From contig NBBA01000013.1 of assembly GCA_002794785.1 (NCBI GenBank), positions 62,001-126,000 of the forward strand: a DNA stretch of 64,000 nucleotides, given 5' to 3'. Below are positions 23,975 through 36,123 of the stretch, one piece after another. Within the stretch, counting starts at the first letter, position 1, and each line of letters opens with the position of its first letter. Origin of the DNA: Coniferiporia sulphurascens. Lineage: Eukaryota > Basidiomycota > Agaricomycetes > Hymenochaetales > Hymenochaetaceae. The notes below the pieces were generated by a model, which saw only the letters and a list, made by a program, of their open reading frames with translations, did no database searches and was not told where the DNA came from. The position numbers and the translations under genes are program-made.

Positions 23975-24637
23975 ATGATCAGACAGTCAGTAAGCCCCCC
24001 ATCTGTGCAGAATGAATTAGGATTACGATAATGTTCATGGGTGCAAGAGACTATATCACAACTGATTCTGAGGATAGGAACTTGAAGCCTAGTACGAGAG
24101 CCTCAGCCCTCCGTTTCGGTCACGCATTCACAGATGTCCTAAATTGGATAGTAGCCAGGGTGCCCGGTACCTAGCGGTCCTAGCCCAATATTAATGGCAA
24201 CTACATGTAACTGTAGCAGGCATTCCGGCCCTTCAGTGTAGCATTAGCGTAATGACGACCTATTTGTAGCATTCAATGTCTCTAATGTTGCTCCCGCCCC
24301 CTGAACATAGTTGTTGCGAACTTGCCAGCCAAACCACCGCGAACCCGAACAATTACATAATATTCGCCTCATGGAAACCTACACGGCACGTACTACCGAT
24401 CTCGCAAGGTATGACTTTTTCTAACCCTCGTTCCAACCGCCAGCAAATGACCTCCCTTGGAAAAGCTCTCCAGGATTGGTGAACAGTTGGCACTGTCAGC
24501 GTCTGACGTACGTAGTAACAGTAAGCAAAACAAAAAAGGGCCACCCAAGGTAAATATTGAACATAGCACAATACTTGATAATGCAATATTAGTGCTATAA
24601 AACGCATGCAATAATCATATATTATCTATTGTATCTG
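23975..24637. other. intergenic, upstream of VPS2 and downstream of RCO1
   Basis: 663 bp expected to hold the VPS2 promoter and the RCO1 terminator. No supported gene, repeat or RNA seen. Confidence 0.5.
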
Positions 24638-27516
24638 TCAGGGTCCATCATGTGCTCCGTCAAGCGAAATGCTGCGCTCAGAGGCTGTCGCGGTCGTCGA
24701 CGCTGGACGGCGCAGTGATCGACGTGGGCGGGGTTGCAGCGAAATAACTGAGGACACATGATTGGATTCTGCGGAAGAAGTAGTGGCAGTGGAAGCTTTG
24801 TGTTGTAAACGTCCGGGTATACGTATTTTAAACGGTGAACTGCTCTGTTTTGAGTTCGCAGTATCGCTGGCGGAAAACGAGCGAGAAAGGTGGAAAGCTT
24901 GATTGACCGTACTGCCATGACCATTAGTGGTTTTTCCATTAGTAGTCGTGACAGGATCCTTCATCTTATGTCCCTGCTGCGAACGATTTTGGGAAGATAT
25001 AGAACGAGCCGGACGAGTTGAATCAGTCCCATTGACCAAACTCTTCTTATTACGAGCATTGTGTGTTGATATCGAAGTGTTTATGGTAGAGCGGGTGACA
25101 CGAGTGGGATTCCGCCCGTTAAGGGAAGGGGTTCCTTGCTTCAGATCCAACTACGACGCAGTGCAATTAGTAGAAACACTCGACAAATCATCCGACACGT
25201 ACGTTTTTGAATGCAGCTTTCATCAATCCACTAAGATGCTCGGTGTCTTGCCGCTCCAATCGAACAGAGTCATCCGGCTCAGTCTGCACACTCTTTGTTG
25301 CGAAGCGCTTTCTGCGGGTTTCACTATTAGATGGGCGGTGCTGCGCCTTTGTCTGTAACTGGCAAAGAAGCTGTATATATATTGATTAGTCTTCGTTCAA
25401 GAAGCGTCGGAGGTTGGATGGTTATTCACTCCTGCGACTTTCAATGTATCACTATCGTAGTCCGACCGATGTTCTTCCGGAAGTAGCGGTGATGAACAAC
25501 TACTGCGATCGTCTAGCGAACTTAGCGATGTCAGAGGGGATGATAAGACACTAGCAATCTCTCTGAAGATGACAACGTGCGATTAGTTAAATTATGCAGA
25601 GCCCAAATCACGAATGATACGAACTGCGACCTGTTTAGTTGATGCTCTTTAAGTCTATTCCAGAAATCCAAAATTATGACTCGTTCCGGCACACGGTACT
25701 TTCGTCCGTTGATGAGAATTTCATCCACGGAAACTCTCCCTTGGGGATAAGTCGGAACGTCCGAGTCTACGACTTCAATGTTACCATTGTTAATTCGACC
25801 TGGATCGGTTATATCCATCATTGGGCCAGATGTCCTCGGTACTCGTGATCTCTGCCCCAGTCAACGCTTGTCAAGACGTATGCATTGGAGGGATTTCATG
25901 ACTTACGGTTCCGAAGTTGATGTGGTTTGGACATCTCCATTTCCGGGAAAGTGGAGGAAGAGTACTCAACGGGGGATCTAAGCAATCGATGTGCCAGTGC
26001 AATGGGCAAAAGTCACAAGATATCACGCCCCTCCACTGATCTGAATAAGGCGCAACGGCCACGGGCCGACGAGGCTTTTTACTTGAGGGGCCAGCGTCAA
26101 AATCTTCTGGGCGCGCAGATTTACCGCATTTGAAACAAAGAACAGAAAGACCTCTGCTATCCCTGAATCGATAGGGATCACGCTCTTCTCCGAGCCCATG
26201 TCGTCTACAAACGAGCGGTTATTGATAATTTCACGAGAATTTGGATCAAACCGCACCCAATGCGTGGGGTTTTGACAGAGGAGGTATCGATATAAGTCCC
26301 GCCTGGCCCGGTGCCAACTTTTCGTCTAGGTTAAGCAACATTTCTTTATTGGGAGAAAGAAAAGGCTCACCATCCCTAAAGAATGATCGTATGTCTTCGG
26401 GTAATCGGAACTCGACAGGTATGGCATTCTGCAGATGTTGGAGAAGTGGTGAAAGAAAGCCATGTGGAAGTTTTGTAGATGAGGCCTGACAGGTACAATT
26501 GGTTGGGTTCTTAGCAAACAATAACAGATTCATGTAAAACCTACTTGTGCAGGTCTACAACCCGGGCAGTACCAACTGTCTTCTCCATCCGGAAACTCAG
26601 TTGGGTCCATGGGCGGGTCAAGACACCAAAGATGAAAGGCGCGAGGGCATCCGTCACAGTATACAAGTGCGCCGACAGAACTACATGAAGAGCAATGGTC
26701 ATCATTTGCCTAGGGGTAGATTATGATAAGGCCGTCGCTACGCAGAATGTGTATTATGCTCATACGGAACTCACTTGGACTGTTGGTATGTCGGAAAGCT
26801 GTAATGTCATAGGTTCTTCCTTCACCTTGACGGCTGGTCCATCGGTATCCGCCCTTTGCTTCCCCCTACCCTTCTCACTCATTCTCCGCGATGTTCTCTC
26901 GATAGCAATTTGATCGGAAGCGTTTCTTGCCAGCTGCATGGAAGGTGATCGGGAATGTGGTATGAAGCGACCATCGTGTAAAAAGACGACATCTGGATCC
27001 TGGTCGAATTGAGATGACATCCCGTCGATATCCGAAGGCAAAACATGTCCAGCAGGATCAATAGTACCGGCAAGATTTCTGGCTGACGCGCGCTGCGCGC
27101 GGTCGGGAGGGCTTAAAGGATCGGAAGAAGATTAGTTATACCGACATAGGTTCAGTAGCAAAATTTCACGTCACGGATAAGAAAGAACCGGGTCAGCTAT
27201 ATTATAAAGATACAGGAAGGGATCAAACTCACCCTCCGTCCATGCGGGAACGTTTTCGACGTGGTCCACCTTCTTTTAAAGCCAACACTACCCCAGCTAA
27301 GCCTATGTATGTTGTCCCGGGATCAGAGGAAGGCAGATAAGACAGGGGGAGTACGGGCTTCTTGTAGTCGCCCTTCTTAGGAGGCTGTCGTATCGAGTCT
27401 AGCGAAGGAGGTCCAGGGAGGATCTCAGTTGCATGTAGTTGGTCGCCGTCAAGGTGAGGAGGATGAAGGACAGGGACCACAGAAAGAAGGCAAGTAGGCA
27501 CGCTGCCGAAAGCCAT
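24638..27516 (-). CDS. RCO1: double PHD-finger protein, Rco1-like (Rpd3S histone deacetylase subunit)
   Basis: Rco1 guides the Rpd3S deacetylase to transcribed, H3K36-methylated chromatin to silence cryptic initiation. Exons, high to low: 27233-27516, 26775-27111, 26545-26709, 26371-26509, 26257-26317, 25907-26204, 25631-25851, 25430-25562, 25203-25370, 24638-25150; 772 residues. PHD1 at about 208-258 (HCSSCSSVGALVYCDGCPR, then HLWCLDPP and WYCPGC). Next is a linker resembling the Sin3-interacting region (LPEDIRSFFRDVGTGPGG). PHD2 at about 329-428 is atypical (GEERDPYRFRD, CFKCG, CDFCPLHWHIDCLDPPL, WRCPNH). The C-terminal 170 residues are Ser/Arg-rich and unordered. The PHD-linker-PHD order is the Rco1 signature; assignment is by motif memory. 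An ING protein is the next gene on the same strand. Confidence 0.85.
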
Positions 27517-28412
27517 TACAGTCGTTCACGGTCGTCCTTCACCCGTGAAGCCAATATGTAAGATGCCTAGTGAGTCGCGAAAACGGGAATTCCACCAGTT
27601 GTGCTTACAGGTTCACTGCTGGTAAGTATTCAAACTTGGAGCGGTGAATGCCACCATGGCGCGTACACGCTTCGACCATCGTTCCGTGGTCTTTCATGAT
27701 TGCTTACTGCCTAAATTGCGTGGAATAAAATACACAACTCCAATCTAAAATATAACTTGTGTACAGAACTATGTAGTCGAGTCTCAGAGATGTTATACAA
27801 AGCAAAAAAAGAAAAAATTGGGGCACTGAGCCATTGAGCATGACTTATGCCCTATGAGTCCTTCCGTTCCGCTGGAAATGGCCGCCCTGATACCTGATCG
27901 TGACGCCGGAACTTCTCAGTTTCATCGTCGAAACAGATATCGAAGCTAGTTGGCTGTATTGTTATACGTCGGAGGACAAGGGCAAACTGCTCACCAGGCT
28001 CAAGTTTGTCTTCGCGGATTCGGCGCAGCGCCCCCTATCATAAATCAACACCTGGGGACTAGACAAGGAGGGGTGGAAAGATCTCGTGTGCATCGACGAT
28101 TGAAGAAAGGTAGAACTCATGGAGGCTCTCCTCGCAAAGTGTTAGTTAAGCCCACAGGAGGGCGATTATGGCTTGTACTCCGCCGGATATCAAAGAAATC
28201 ATTAACTCGCGTTAATGCAAGTTGCAACTTGGAGCAAACCATTTGATGTCTGTCCCGTTAGCAATACCACTGGGGTGTATCTTATCGTGCTGGGGAGCAT
28301 AGTAATAGTAACTTGAAGCTGACTGAGCAAGCTTTCGAGCCACTAGTTCTATTCACGTAAATGTACACACACAGCATCTCTGTCTACAGTTCTTAAATAA
28401 AAGAAATCAAGT
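27517..28412. other. intergenic, upstream of RCO1 and downstream of ING
   Basis: 896 bp with only short unrecognised frames, the longest on the plus strand at 27950-28246. It should contain the RCO1 promoter and the ING terminator. No repeat or RNA gene seen. Confidence 0.5.
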
Positions 28413-29828
28413 TCAATGCCCTCGCTTTCGTGTCCCCGCAACCACTTTTTCTCTACAAGCTTTACAATACCATTTCCCCTTGCCCTTAGGGGCCTCCGTT
28501 AGACCAGCGCATCCAAGATGGAACTATGTATGAATACGTGAGAATTCATTTCCCGGGTCCAACGTTCTCGTTACTCACCCATTCGCGGTCACAATCGTCT
28601 GCGTCGCAGGCGATCATCTAAAGCAAACATTGAGCATTATCCAGATCCCCGGGAAATACTCTCACCTCTCCCCAGGATACCTGATTGCAATAACAATAGC
28701 GAGGCTCATGAGGGTCTATCGGCATATCACCGCCAGGCAGCGCGGTGAAGGATGCCCTCGTTGTATTCACGGTAGGCCGAGTCGGGGTAGAATCGATACC
28801 ATTACCAGGAACTACACCCTTTTGCAGCCCGATTGAGTTTCGCTTTGAACTCGACGTCGGAAGTGCATACTCTGGCTCTGCAACCGCCAAAGGTGGTCTT
28901 TGAATCCGTTTGTCCAAGTGCAGACGAAAGCTATCTTCGGGGACAGTATTAAATACTGCCTGTCTGTCCGGAATTCTTGATCTCATCGCCCCTCGGAGGC
29001 TGGATGCGGAACTTGAACGTATACGGCCTTCAGCCAGCGGAAGACTTGAAACGGGATAGTAACTGCCGATTATGCAAGACTCGTGCTCCTTGATAGCTTG
29101 GTCTAGAAGACGGACGTGTCTATCGACCTTGGAAATCATATAAGCAAATAAACGCGTGGACTGCATACCAAATACCATTCACTTACATTGTCGTACGTAG
29201 CTTGGGCAAGATTGACCTTCTCCTCTGACGCACGGAGTAATTCACTCGAGAGCGTAGATATTTCAGAAAGGCGTGTGGTTGTCTTGTCAACCTGGTGTTC
29301 GACACCCACTGGAGCGAATCGAGAGTCACCCTCCTTTAGACCAATTTCTTCGGTTATTTCGTGACCCTGTGCAGTAAGACCACTGTTGCCACCAGAGGTA
29401 TTACGCGCCCGCCTTCGTGCCACTGAGCGCCGTTCTTTGATATATTCTCCGATCGTCGGAACCAATCCCAATTTGAGGGCTTTCCTTGAATGTTTTAATA
29501 ATATGTGTCGAAGGAACTGGAAAGCAAAACCTGCCATGTGCTTGTGCATCCAATTCGTTCAACAAAGTGAAACCTCGATACAAAGATAATGGGAGCTGTT
29601 CGACGGCTGTATAGACGATAGGCGGGCTGCATTAGTGCATCTCTTAAATTCCCGAGTCGAGTCGTACTTACATTCGTTATATTCTTCACGGAAAGAATTC
29701 CAGACATCGAGTGCTTTCTCTGTTCCTGCGTTTCCAGACGAGACGTCATCCATGTCCTGGTCGTGCAGGGGTTCTGTAACTTCAGCACATGTGCGTCCGC
29801 GCTTCCTCGAGGACCGGGTAGACGACAT
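28413..29828 (-). CDS. ING-family PHD-finger protein (histone H3K4me3 reader)
   Basis: ING proteins anchor acetyltransferase (NuA3, NuA4) or deacetylase (Rpd3L) complexes to H3K4-methylated nucleosomes. Exons, high to low: 29672-29828, 29531-29606, 29187-29484, 28666-29127, 28579-28617, 28413-28523; 380 residues. The N-terminal helical ING domain includes SVEQLPLSLYRGFTLLNELD and is followed by a low-complexity linker. The C-terminal PHD at about 322-371 has the ING pattern CYCNQVSWGEMIACD, DDCDREWFHLGCAGL and KWYCKAC: all C4HC3 ligands plus the aromatic tryptophan. A basic tail (TRKRGH) could bind phosphoinositide, as in human ING2, but that is a guess. Which of Yng1, Yng2 or Pho23 it matches cannot be told. 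It is divergent from the Nup37-like gene. Confidence 0.93.
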
Positions 29829-30042
29829 CGAAGGAAGTCTAGGTTCAATAAGTACTTGACTCTAATAAAGCATTAATCTAATGTTCCAAAAACAACAGCC
29901 CCTGACTAATGTGCTCCCACGATCCTAATAGCACTGTAATTAGCCGCAATTAAGTACTTCGAGTGCCGGTACTCAACCACTCAGTAACATACTTCCAGGC
30001 TTAAATCAGGACGTACAGGAGTACGCCGAAAACGCACTTTTC
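29829..30042. promoter_or_regulatory. divergent promoter ING (-) / Nup37-like (+)
   Basis: 214 bp between start codons. No TATA box evident. The element ttaagtactt/aagtactt recurs here at about 29852, 29952 and 30050, which may be chance. Confidence 0.5.
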
Positions 30043-31435
30043 ATGGACCTTAAGTACTCTCTCGGGACTAACATCCTTGCCGTTCGCGCGTGCTATAACG
30101 AAGACGGGGCCGACCTACTGGCCGTCGCTGGCGAAGACTCCGTGCAAGTACTTCAGTGTGTGCGATAATTCTTTGCCCTGGAGACGCGGGCTTTGGGCTT
30201 ACATGTCTCCCAGAACCCAAATAAGATTGTACCATTGGCCTTCTTCACCATAGGACTAAGGGTGACTGCCATAGCGTGGTCTCCAAGAACCATCTCTCCT
30301 GCGGCTTCCGACGATTGGCATTTAGAGTAAAAATTCGTTCTCTAATGACGGACGTATGATCTAATTATCTGGAAAGACTTGCAATCTCTACCCACGATTT
30401 CGGGTTGCATATCCTTTCCAAGGCATCTCACTCCAAGGAAGGAATCTTTCACTTCGGAGGTGGTCTTACTGGTCACCATGGAAGGATAAACGACATAACC
30501 TTTGTGGGTGGTTATGATAGCGATGCTCGGCATATCGCATCTGTCTCCGGCATGTTGCGTTCTTCAATCAAGGGGTTATTGAAGTACTTATTACTCTTCA
30601 TCAGACGATAGGAATTTAATTGTCTGGGATCTCTGTCCTGCGACAGGCGCTGATCGAGGACAAGAACCGAACGGTGGACTGAACTTTAGTCCTAACCTGG
30701 TTCCGCACCAGCCGACTGCTTTAGTCATCCCCTTTACCTATCCTCTGTGCTCCGTATCATCTCATGTGACTACTAGCAAAGAGTTTTTGCTATCGGATTC
30801 CAGGGGCTCTGTTTTCTTGATCAATTGGAGAAAAGACCCCAACGAGAGCGACGAAGAGACTTTCAACCAACAAAGCATTATTGAGCTGGTGCACCCGAGG
30901 GTTTTGTCGGAAGCATCTTCTAACACACCTAAGTACTTGTCAGGGTGTGCATCATGGCGGAGGGACGATGTAAACATGTACGTTTCCGAATTCCTTTGAC
31001 GTACGTTCTAAGCTGACCTTCTCTCGTTTAAAGCATCGGCTCTGTCTTCGGATCAGAGTTCGCTTTATGGGATACGAGTGTTTTAAATGGTGGAAAACCC
31101 TTTACTACCGGATCCACCTTTTCCGAAGGCGGCCGCAAGTTTCGGTAAATCCCTTAGTACTGATACTCAATTGAAATCTGCAGCGAGCTTCTTCCTACAG
31201 ATGGTGTCCTTCTTTCCCGGAATATTTTGCGATTTCTGCTACTTCAATGACGCCCAAAGGTGCGGTTATCAATGTGAACAGCATGGATCACTTGCAATCG
31301 CAAGCCGCGTCAATCGAGATTGCCCCTCGGCCTCACCATGTAACAGATTTTGACTGGCTCGCAACCCGTGGAACCCCGCGTCTTGCGGTCGCAGTGGAAC
31401 GGGATGTTTACGTCTTCCCGATTAGCGTTGATTGA
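30043..31435 (+). CDS. NUP37: WD40 nucleoporin, Nup37-like
   Basis: Probably the WD40 subunit bound to Nup120/Nup160 in the nuclear-pore Y complex. Exons: 30043-30159, 30214-30326, 30377-30549, 30605-30977, 31034-31144, 31201-31435; 373 residues (human Nup37 is 326). WD-type repeats are visible: LLAVAGEDSVQVL, VTAIAWSP, GHHGRINDITFVGG with ASVSDDRNLIVWDLCP, and GTPRLAVAVERDVYVFPI at the end. The HHGRINDITF and DDRNLIVWDL pair is what I remember from fungal Nup37; other small WD40 proteins are possible. Intron 3 (30550-30604) needs a GC donor (gcatgt) to give SVSDDRNL. The 3' end faces the transcription factor gene only 89 bp away. Confidence 0.78.
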
Positions 31436-31524
31436 ATGACCTCAAAATCATCGCATGGTTTGGGTTATTCACGCGCAAAGCAGTTAAAATTATTTACACA
31501 GATAGGGAATGTCTGATGAACGTG

Positions 31525-34436
31525 CTAATGACCCATCATCGTATAGGGATGTGAATTTGGTAGTCTCTGATGAAAATTATTGGGAGGTGCCTGTATCAGG
31601 TCGACGCCTTGTGTAACACCTAGTTCTCTGCATATGTTGTCATAATATAGATGATCGGCGGGAGTGGGATTCTGGAAACGGTATACGTTATCGGCTGGCT
31701 GTGGCTGCGAGTACGAGTACGGATCTTCTGTTTGATCTTGAGGACCATGGTGTTGCTGGCTAGGTTGAGCTCGCGATCCGTCTGTCCCAGTGTTAGGATG
31801 AGTTGTACGGAATGGAAGTAAGGTAGGGTCAATGTTTTCCATTCTAGGTTGATGATTTCTTAATTCCTCTCTTTCTCTCTCTACGAGGATACTAAGAAAA
31901 CGTGCATGTGCAGCACAAGACGACGACGACGGCATCATTGCCCCAGCTTCTCTATAAGCGACGGAGGTGCTAAGGATGAGCGCAAGCACTGTATTGCTTT
32001 CTCCATCCGTTTTCAGGTTGGATTTCCGCAATAGCTGTGAGGGTTCGTTACCGAGGTTCGGAATGGTAATATTAGTCACCTACGCGTAATAGCATGACGG
32101 CACAATAGGCAGTCATAGTCGTAATCGACTCTTGGCTATATTGCTGCACAGTAGAGCCTTTCAGGTTTTCAAAAAAAATAAAGGTACGCTACAGATACGC
32201 ACAAGCATCTGAACTCGTGCAAATTCCTTGACGATAATCTCCAGGCAGCGCGATGCATTACTGTAGCAGGTGCTAAGTGCACGTAGACTCGGGGAAGGAC
32301 CACTTGCCTACAATGACAGAAGCTTAAAATCATAAGTATCTGAGTAGATGGAAGACTCACATTGCTCATATATGCATATATGCCGAAGCTATTAAGGAAC
32401 AGGCCAACGTACAGTTGAAAAAATTCTAGGAAGGAATGGTGGAATGCTTCCCCTTGCGCTGTGACATAAAATTGGAAGCTGAACGAATAATGAGGATACC
32501 ACGAGACAGGACGAACCACGCTTCATTTCCATAGACCACGTTGTAGCCCACCCAGACAATTTTGAATTGCACGCATTCAACAAAAAATCACAATTATCTG
32601 GCTGTCCGTTGCCTAAAGAGCCCTTTTGGAGCTCGAACATTTTGGTAGTTTCCGTCTAGGGTGTAGGTAAAGACCACATCTTCAGTTGAAAACCTTTTCA
32701 TGCTTACGGCAATTTGTCGGAGAGCAACAAAAGCGGATACAATGACATCTTCCGGACGTATAGGTGTTCCTGAAGGCACCTGCTCGTGCCAACAGTACGC
32801 TTCAATTACGAGTTCATCCTGTTGAGAGAATACGCTTAGTATGAAAAGAATATAGCACGGATCGTGAAGATAACAACCTCGGGGAGCATCCATAAACGTC
32901 CTGTTTGCATGCTTAAACTCCGATCATGAACAAAGAGTACCAAATACGTCCGTTCCCGATTGCGCCGTTCCAGTCTCTGAATACTCGTCTCTGTCTCCGG
33001 GGGCCTGGCAGAATATCGATTCAAACCCAGTTCCACCGCCATCCGGCAAGCCTAGTGCCACAAATATAGCGAATCAGTTCGAGTTCCTTGCAAACAATTT
33101 CTCCAAGAATCACATAACCAATATAGGTCCACGTCCTCTAAAAGAAACAGTTGCTTAAATAATGATATCGCAATTCAAACCGTCATTGCATACCGTGTCA
33201 TCGGGTTCTCTCCAGTAAGTGAGACACATAAACGCTTGCACGATTTCTACGCTCTTACGCGCTTCAGCAAACGCAGTGACCGCGTGCAAGTCTGCGAGTT
33301 CGCGACACTTTGGGTAGAGTTGGGGGTTGAAAAACTTGCTTCCTGCCATGAGAAGGGTTGTAAATAGAAAGGGGCATTTTTTGCGTATGTATGCCAGGGA
33401 ATGCAACTCCGGATCAAAAAGATTGATAAAAGGATTTAGTCGTATGAGGACTAGATCGATCATATTCTCGGCCGTCTGCTCGTCCATGAAACCCTTTTGG
33501 ACAGGATCGTCTAATGAGCCAAAAGGCGGAGTAAACGAGAAAGGGCGAGGTGTCGAGGAAACATCCGCATTTGTCGGGGACACTGAAGGATAGGTTTGCC
33601 CGACAGGGGACCTCGCAGAACCAGTCGGGCCAGGGCCAAGGACTGTTCCGAAAAAAGAATTGCGTTGTCTTTCCTTCTTAATGAGCCTGGCTGGGTACAT
33701 CCCCTCCTCGTTGGGCTCGCCATCAATCTCGTCCTCATCCATAGTACTTGAGCCAGAGACTTGAGAATGAAATGCATGCTCAGGTTGGCCATCGAAAGGA
33801 GGCCGACGAGTCGCCAAATCTTGACGGTAATGCTGAAGATCTGATTGGCCGAGTGGAGCCAGTCTGACATGGACGTCACCTACGCCAGAAAGGCGAGGGT
33901 CCGTCGAGGCGGGCAGGACTGATTCTGCTGATATGGATTTCATCTTGGCGTTGTTTAGCCCCTTTTCGAGGCGTCTGAGCATCTTTGATGCCTCTGAAAG
34001 CCTAAGGGGAAGAGGGGCTATTAGCAACACAAGAGAGGCAAGCTCGGAAACTACTGACTTGGAGCCCGGCTTTCGGCCCCTGCGGTGTTTCTCGAAAACA
34101 CACCTAATCAGCATGCGATCAGCCATCGGACGCATTTTGGGTGAACGGAGAGATTGATGCATACTCTGTACTTGCCCTTCTGCACCGTTGACACGGTTGC
34201 CGTCCGTCCTCTGCACCGACGCATTTCATCTAAAGACCGATGGGTTGGCAAATAGCAATGGGCTCAGAGGAATGACGAACCTTTGCGGCGCGGCATACTG
34301 TACAAGCACGGGCCCCCCTTACGACGGGAGACTTTGAGCTAGGACTAGGGGTCAGCGAGGGTATGGGCAGGTGAGAGAGAGGGGCGGACGATTTCGGGAC
34401 CGGACTACTAGAATCGACAGGGACGTCCATGTCCAT
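31525..34436 (-). CDS. Zn(II)2Cys6 fungal transcription factor
   Basis: DNA-binding regulator with a binuclear zinc cluster. Exons, high to low: 34281-34436, 34165-34229, 34059-34103, 33194-34001, 33114-33137, 32878-33051, 32708-32818, 32517-32655, 32361-32458, 32203-32307, 31525-32079; 759 residues. Cysteines 45, 48, 55, 65, 68 and 75 give CX2CX6CX9CX2CX6C, followed by a basic HRRGRKPGSK and a short coiled coil (LSEASKMLRRLEKGL). The middle resembles the fungal-specific regulatory domain (CPFLFTTLLMAGSKFF, CRMAVELGLNR). The Gln/Pro-rich tail may activate. The target genes cannot be read from the sequence. The first in-frame ATG is at 34436; the open frame runs further upstream without an ATG. 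It is divergent from the unknown membrane protein, so it could regulate it (inference). Confidence 0.9.
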
Positions 34437-34902
34437 TGGCACGAGTCGCGACCGCGGCACGGATACTTGACGGTAATCAGTAAATAATGCGGTCGGCGAC
34501 TTGGGAAACGGCGGCGCGGCTGTCGGCTGTGGGGGGCTCAACACACTGCAAAAAAGGTGGGGGAAAGCGAGAGACAATTGGGCGTGTATCGCGCGCGAGG
34601 CAGCGTGCAGACGAGGAGAAGAGGAGAAGATGGAAAGTCGAGCAGAGGAGGAAGAGCAGGCTGAGAGGACGATACTCTAGTCTAGGATGCCGCTGATTCA
34701 AGAAGCCGGAGAGCCTGCTGCTTTAGTAAGCGGCGAACCCCCGGCATCACTTACCAATGATTATCAATGATTACAAATGATCCGTCACTATAGATTCTAA
34801 TTATGTTTACTGCTAACATCGACCATCTGGGGCCACGCCTTCCCCGTGTGCCAGCACTTAATTATTCTACAATATGGCCGTGTCCTTCGCTCGCTCCCAG
34901 CC
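34437..34902. promoter_or_regulatory. divergent region, transcription factor (-) / membrane protein (+)
   Basis: 466 bp between start codons. The repeated taccaatgattatcaatgattacaaatgatc (34754-34783) has three copies of an aatgatta/aatgatc-like unit, a possible regulator site. A purine-rich gaggagaag block lies at 34612-34660. Functions are inferred. Confidence 0.4.
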
Positions 34903-36123
34903 ATGTTCCGAGGGCTCGCTCCCGTCCTCGTCCACGGCCCCCGCCAGGCCTCCGTCACCACAACCACTCTCGTCGCTGCACCAACCTTTTTGGGCCCCCA
35001 ATCCCAGTCCGCCGATAAGGCGCCCGTCCCCATCGCCGCGATAGTCGGCGGTTCCTGCGCAGGCATCCTCTTGGCTGTCATCGCCGTCCTCTCCTGGAGG
35101 TGGTGGGGCCGGCAGATCCGGAGGCAGCACACGCTGGACCTCGAAAAGAGGGTGCGCTCCTTCGGTTGCACTGACTAAGCACCCGAACATCTAGTCTCAA
35201 TCAGTTATACATGTTTTCGGCCCCGCCCGTAGAGCGCCCTCCAGGCCGCCATCGCATATAAACGCTCCGTCATCACTGGCAACAAGTCTCCCAGTGCGAC
35301 AAGCACGCTCTCCGATGCTCGGAGATCTCGATCCAGGCCTCCGTCTGCTCGTCCGCAAAGCGATCGTAAAGTCAAGTTCGCCGCCACACCAGATCCAAAA
35401 CAGCCATCCCATGTTATCTCATCCCCGAGGCTTCTTGGTCCAAAAGGCCCTGCGAATCTTCCTGTCGATGCACCTGCTGCGCCTTTCGCTTCTACCCGAA
35501 GTCCAAGACGGGTTCGGGCAAGCTTGCTCGCCGGCTCTGCGCGCAATCTCCACCCAGCTCTGCCCTTCCAAAAAGAAGTGAATCGGCCACTTGCTCGGTC
35601 CCCGTCTGGCGGTCCTGCATCAGTTTCCCAAGGCTATATCATGACCACCAGTCCACTCAACGAGCGTGGGACCACAAGAGAGCTTCCAGACAAAGACACC
35701 GGTAGACGCCCAGTCGGTCGTTTTTTGAGATCCGAGGCCAGTACGCATTCTCTCACCGCAAATACACAGAGGCTTTTCAGGACCCCTCGTAATTCTGGGT
35801 CCGAGTATTCTAGTCATTCCAGCGCCGAAAGCGCCGCACAGAGGTGGAGTTGGAGGGCTCTCATTAATGGTCCGGGATTCTCTTTCAGTCAAATCGGAAT
35901 AGGCAATGGCAAAAATAGACTTTCCGCAGATACATCGTCCTCAAAGTCCTGGCCAGATGAAAACCCGACTTTGCCTGTCGGGTATGCATACGATGGCGTC
36001 GAGGAAGAGGTACGAAAAGATCAGGTCCATAGTTGCAATCCTATACGTGGCAGGACTCTCCACACGCCACAGCGTTTTAATTACTACGATCAGACTGCTG
36101 AGGGAGGGTCAATTGCCGAATAA
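34903..36123 (+). CDS. single-pass membrane protein, unknown function
   Basis: Not recognised. Two exons, 34903-35151 and 35233-36123, give 379 residues. A short outer segment of about 42 residues, rich in Thr/Ser/Ala (VTTTTLVAAP), is followed by one strong hydrophobic helix at about 43-65 (IAAIVGGSCAGILLAVIAVL). Next come WRWWGRQIRRQ, a basic-aromatic stop-transfer segment, and a roughly 310-residue Ser/Arg/Pro-rich tail. This layout resembles small basidiomycete one-helix proteins with an extracellular Ser/Thr stretch, reminiscent of Mid2/Wsc sensors without the cysteine domain, but that is only topology. The intron is longer (81 nt) than most here. The start is the first ATG that leaves the helix intact; an upstream exon with a signal peptide cannot be excluded. 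Confidence 0.6.

Noticed and set aside
34437..34577. N-terminal extension of the zinc-cluster factor
   Set aside because: The open frame upstream of 34436 has no ATG (it would start with TTG), so the first ATG at 34436 is used.
34797..35190. Minus-strand open frames of 107-124 codons
   Set aside because: They mirror the membrane-protein gene in a GC-rich stretch. The plus strand gives a continuous protein with a transmembrane helix and an intron.
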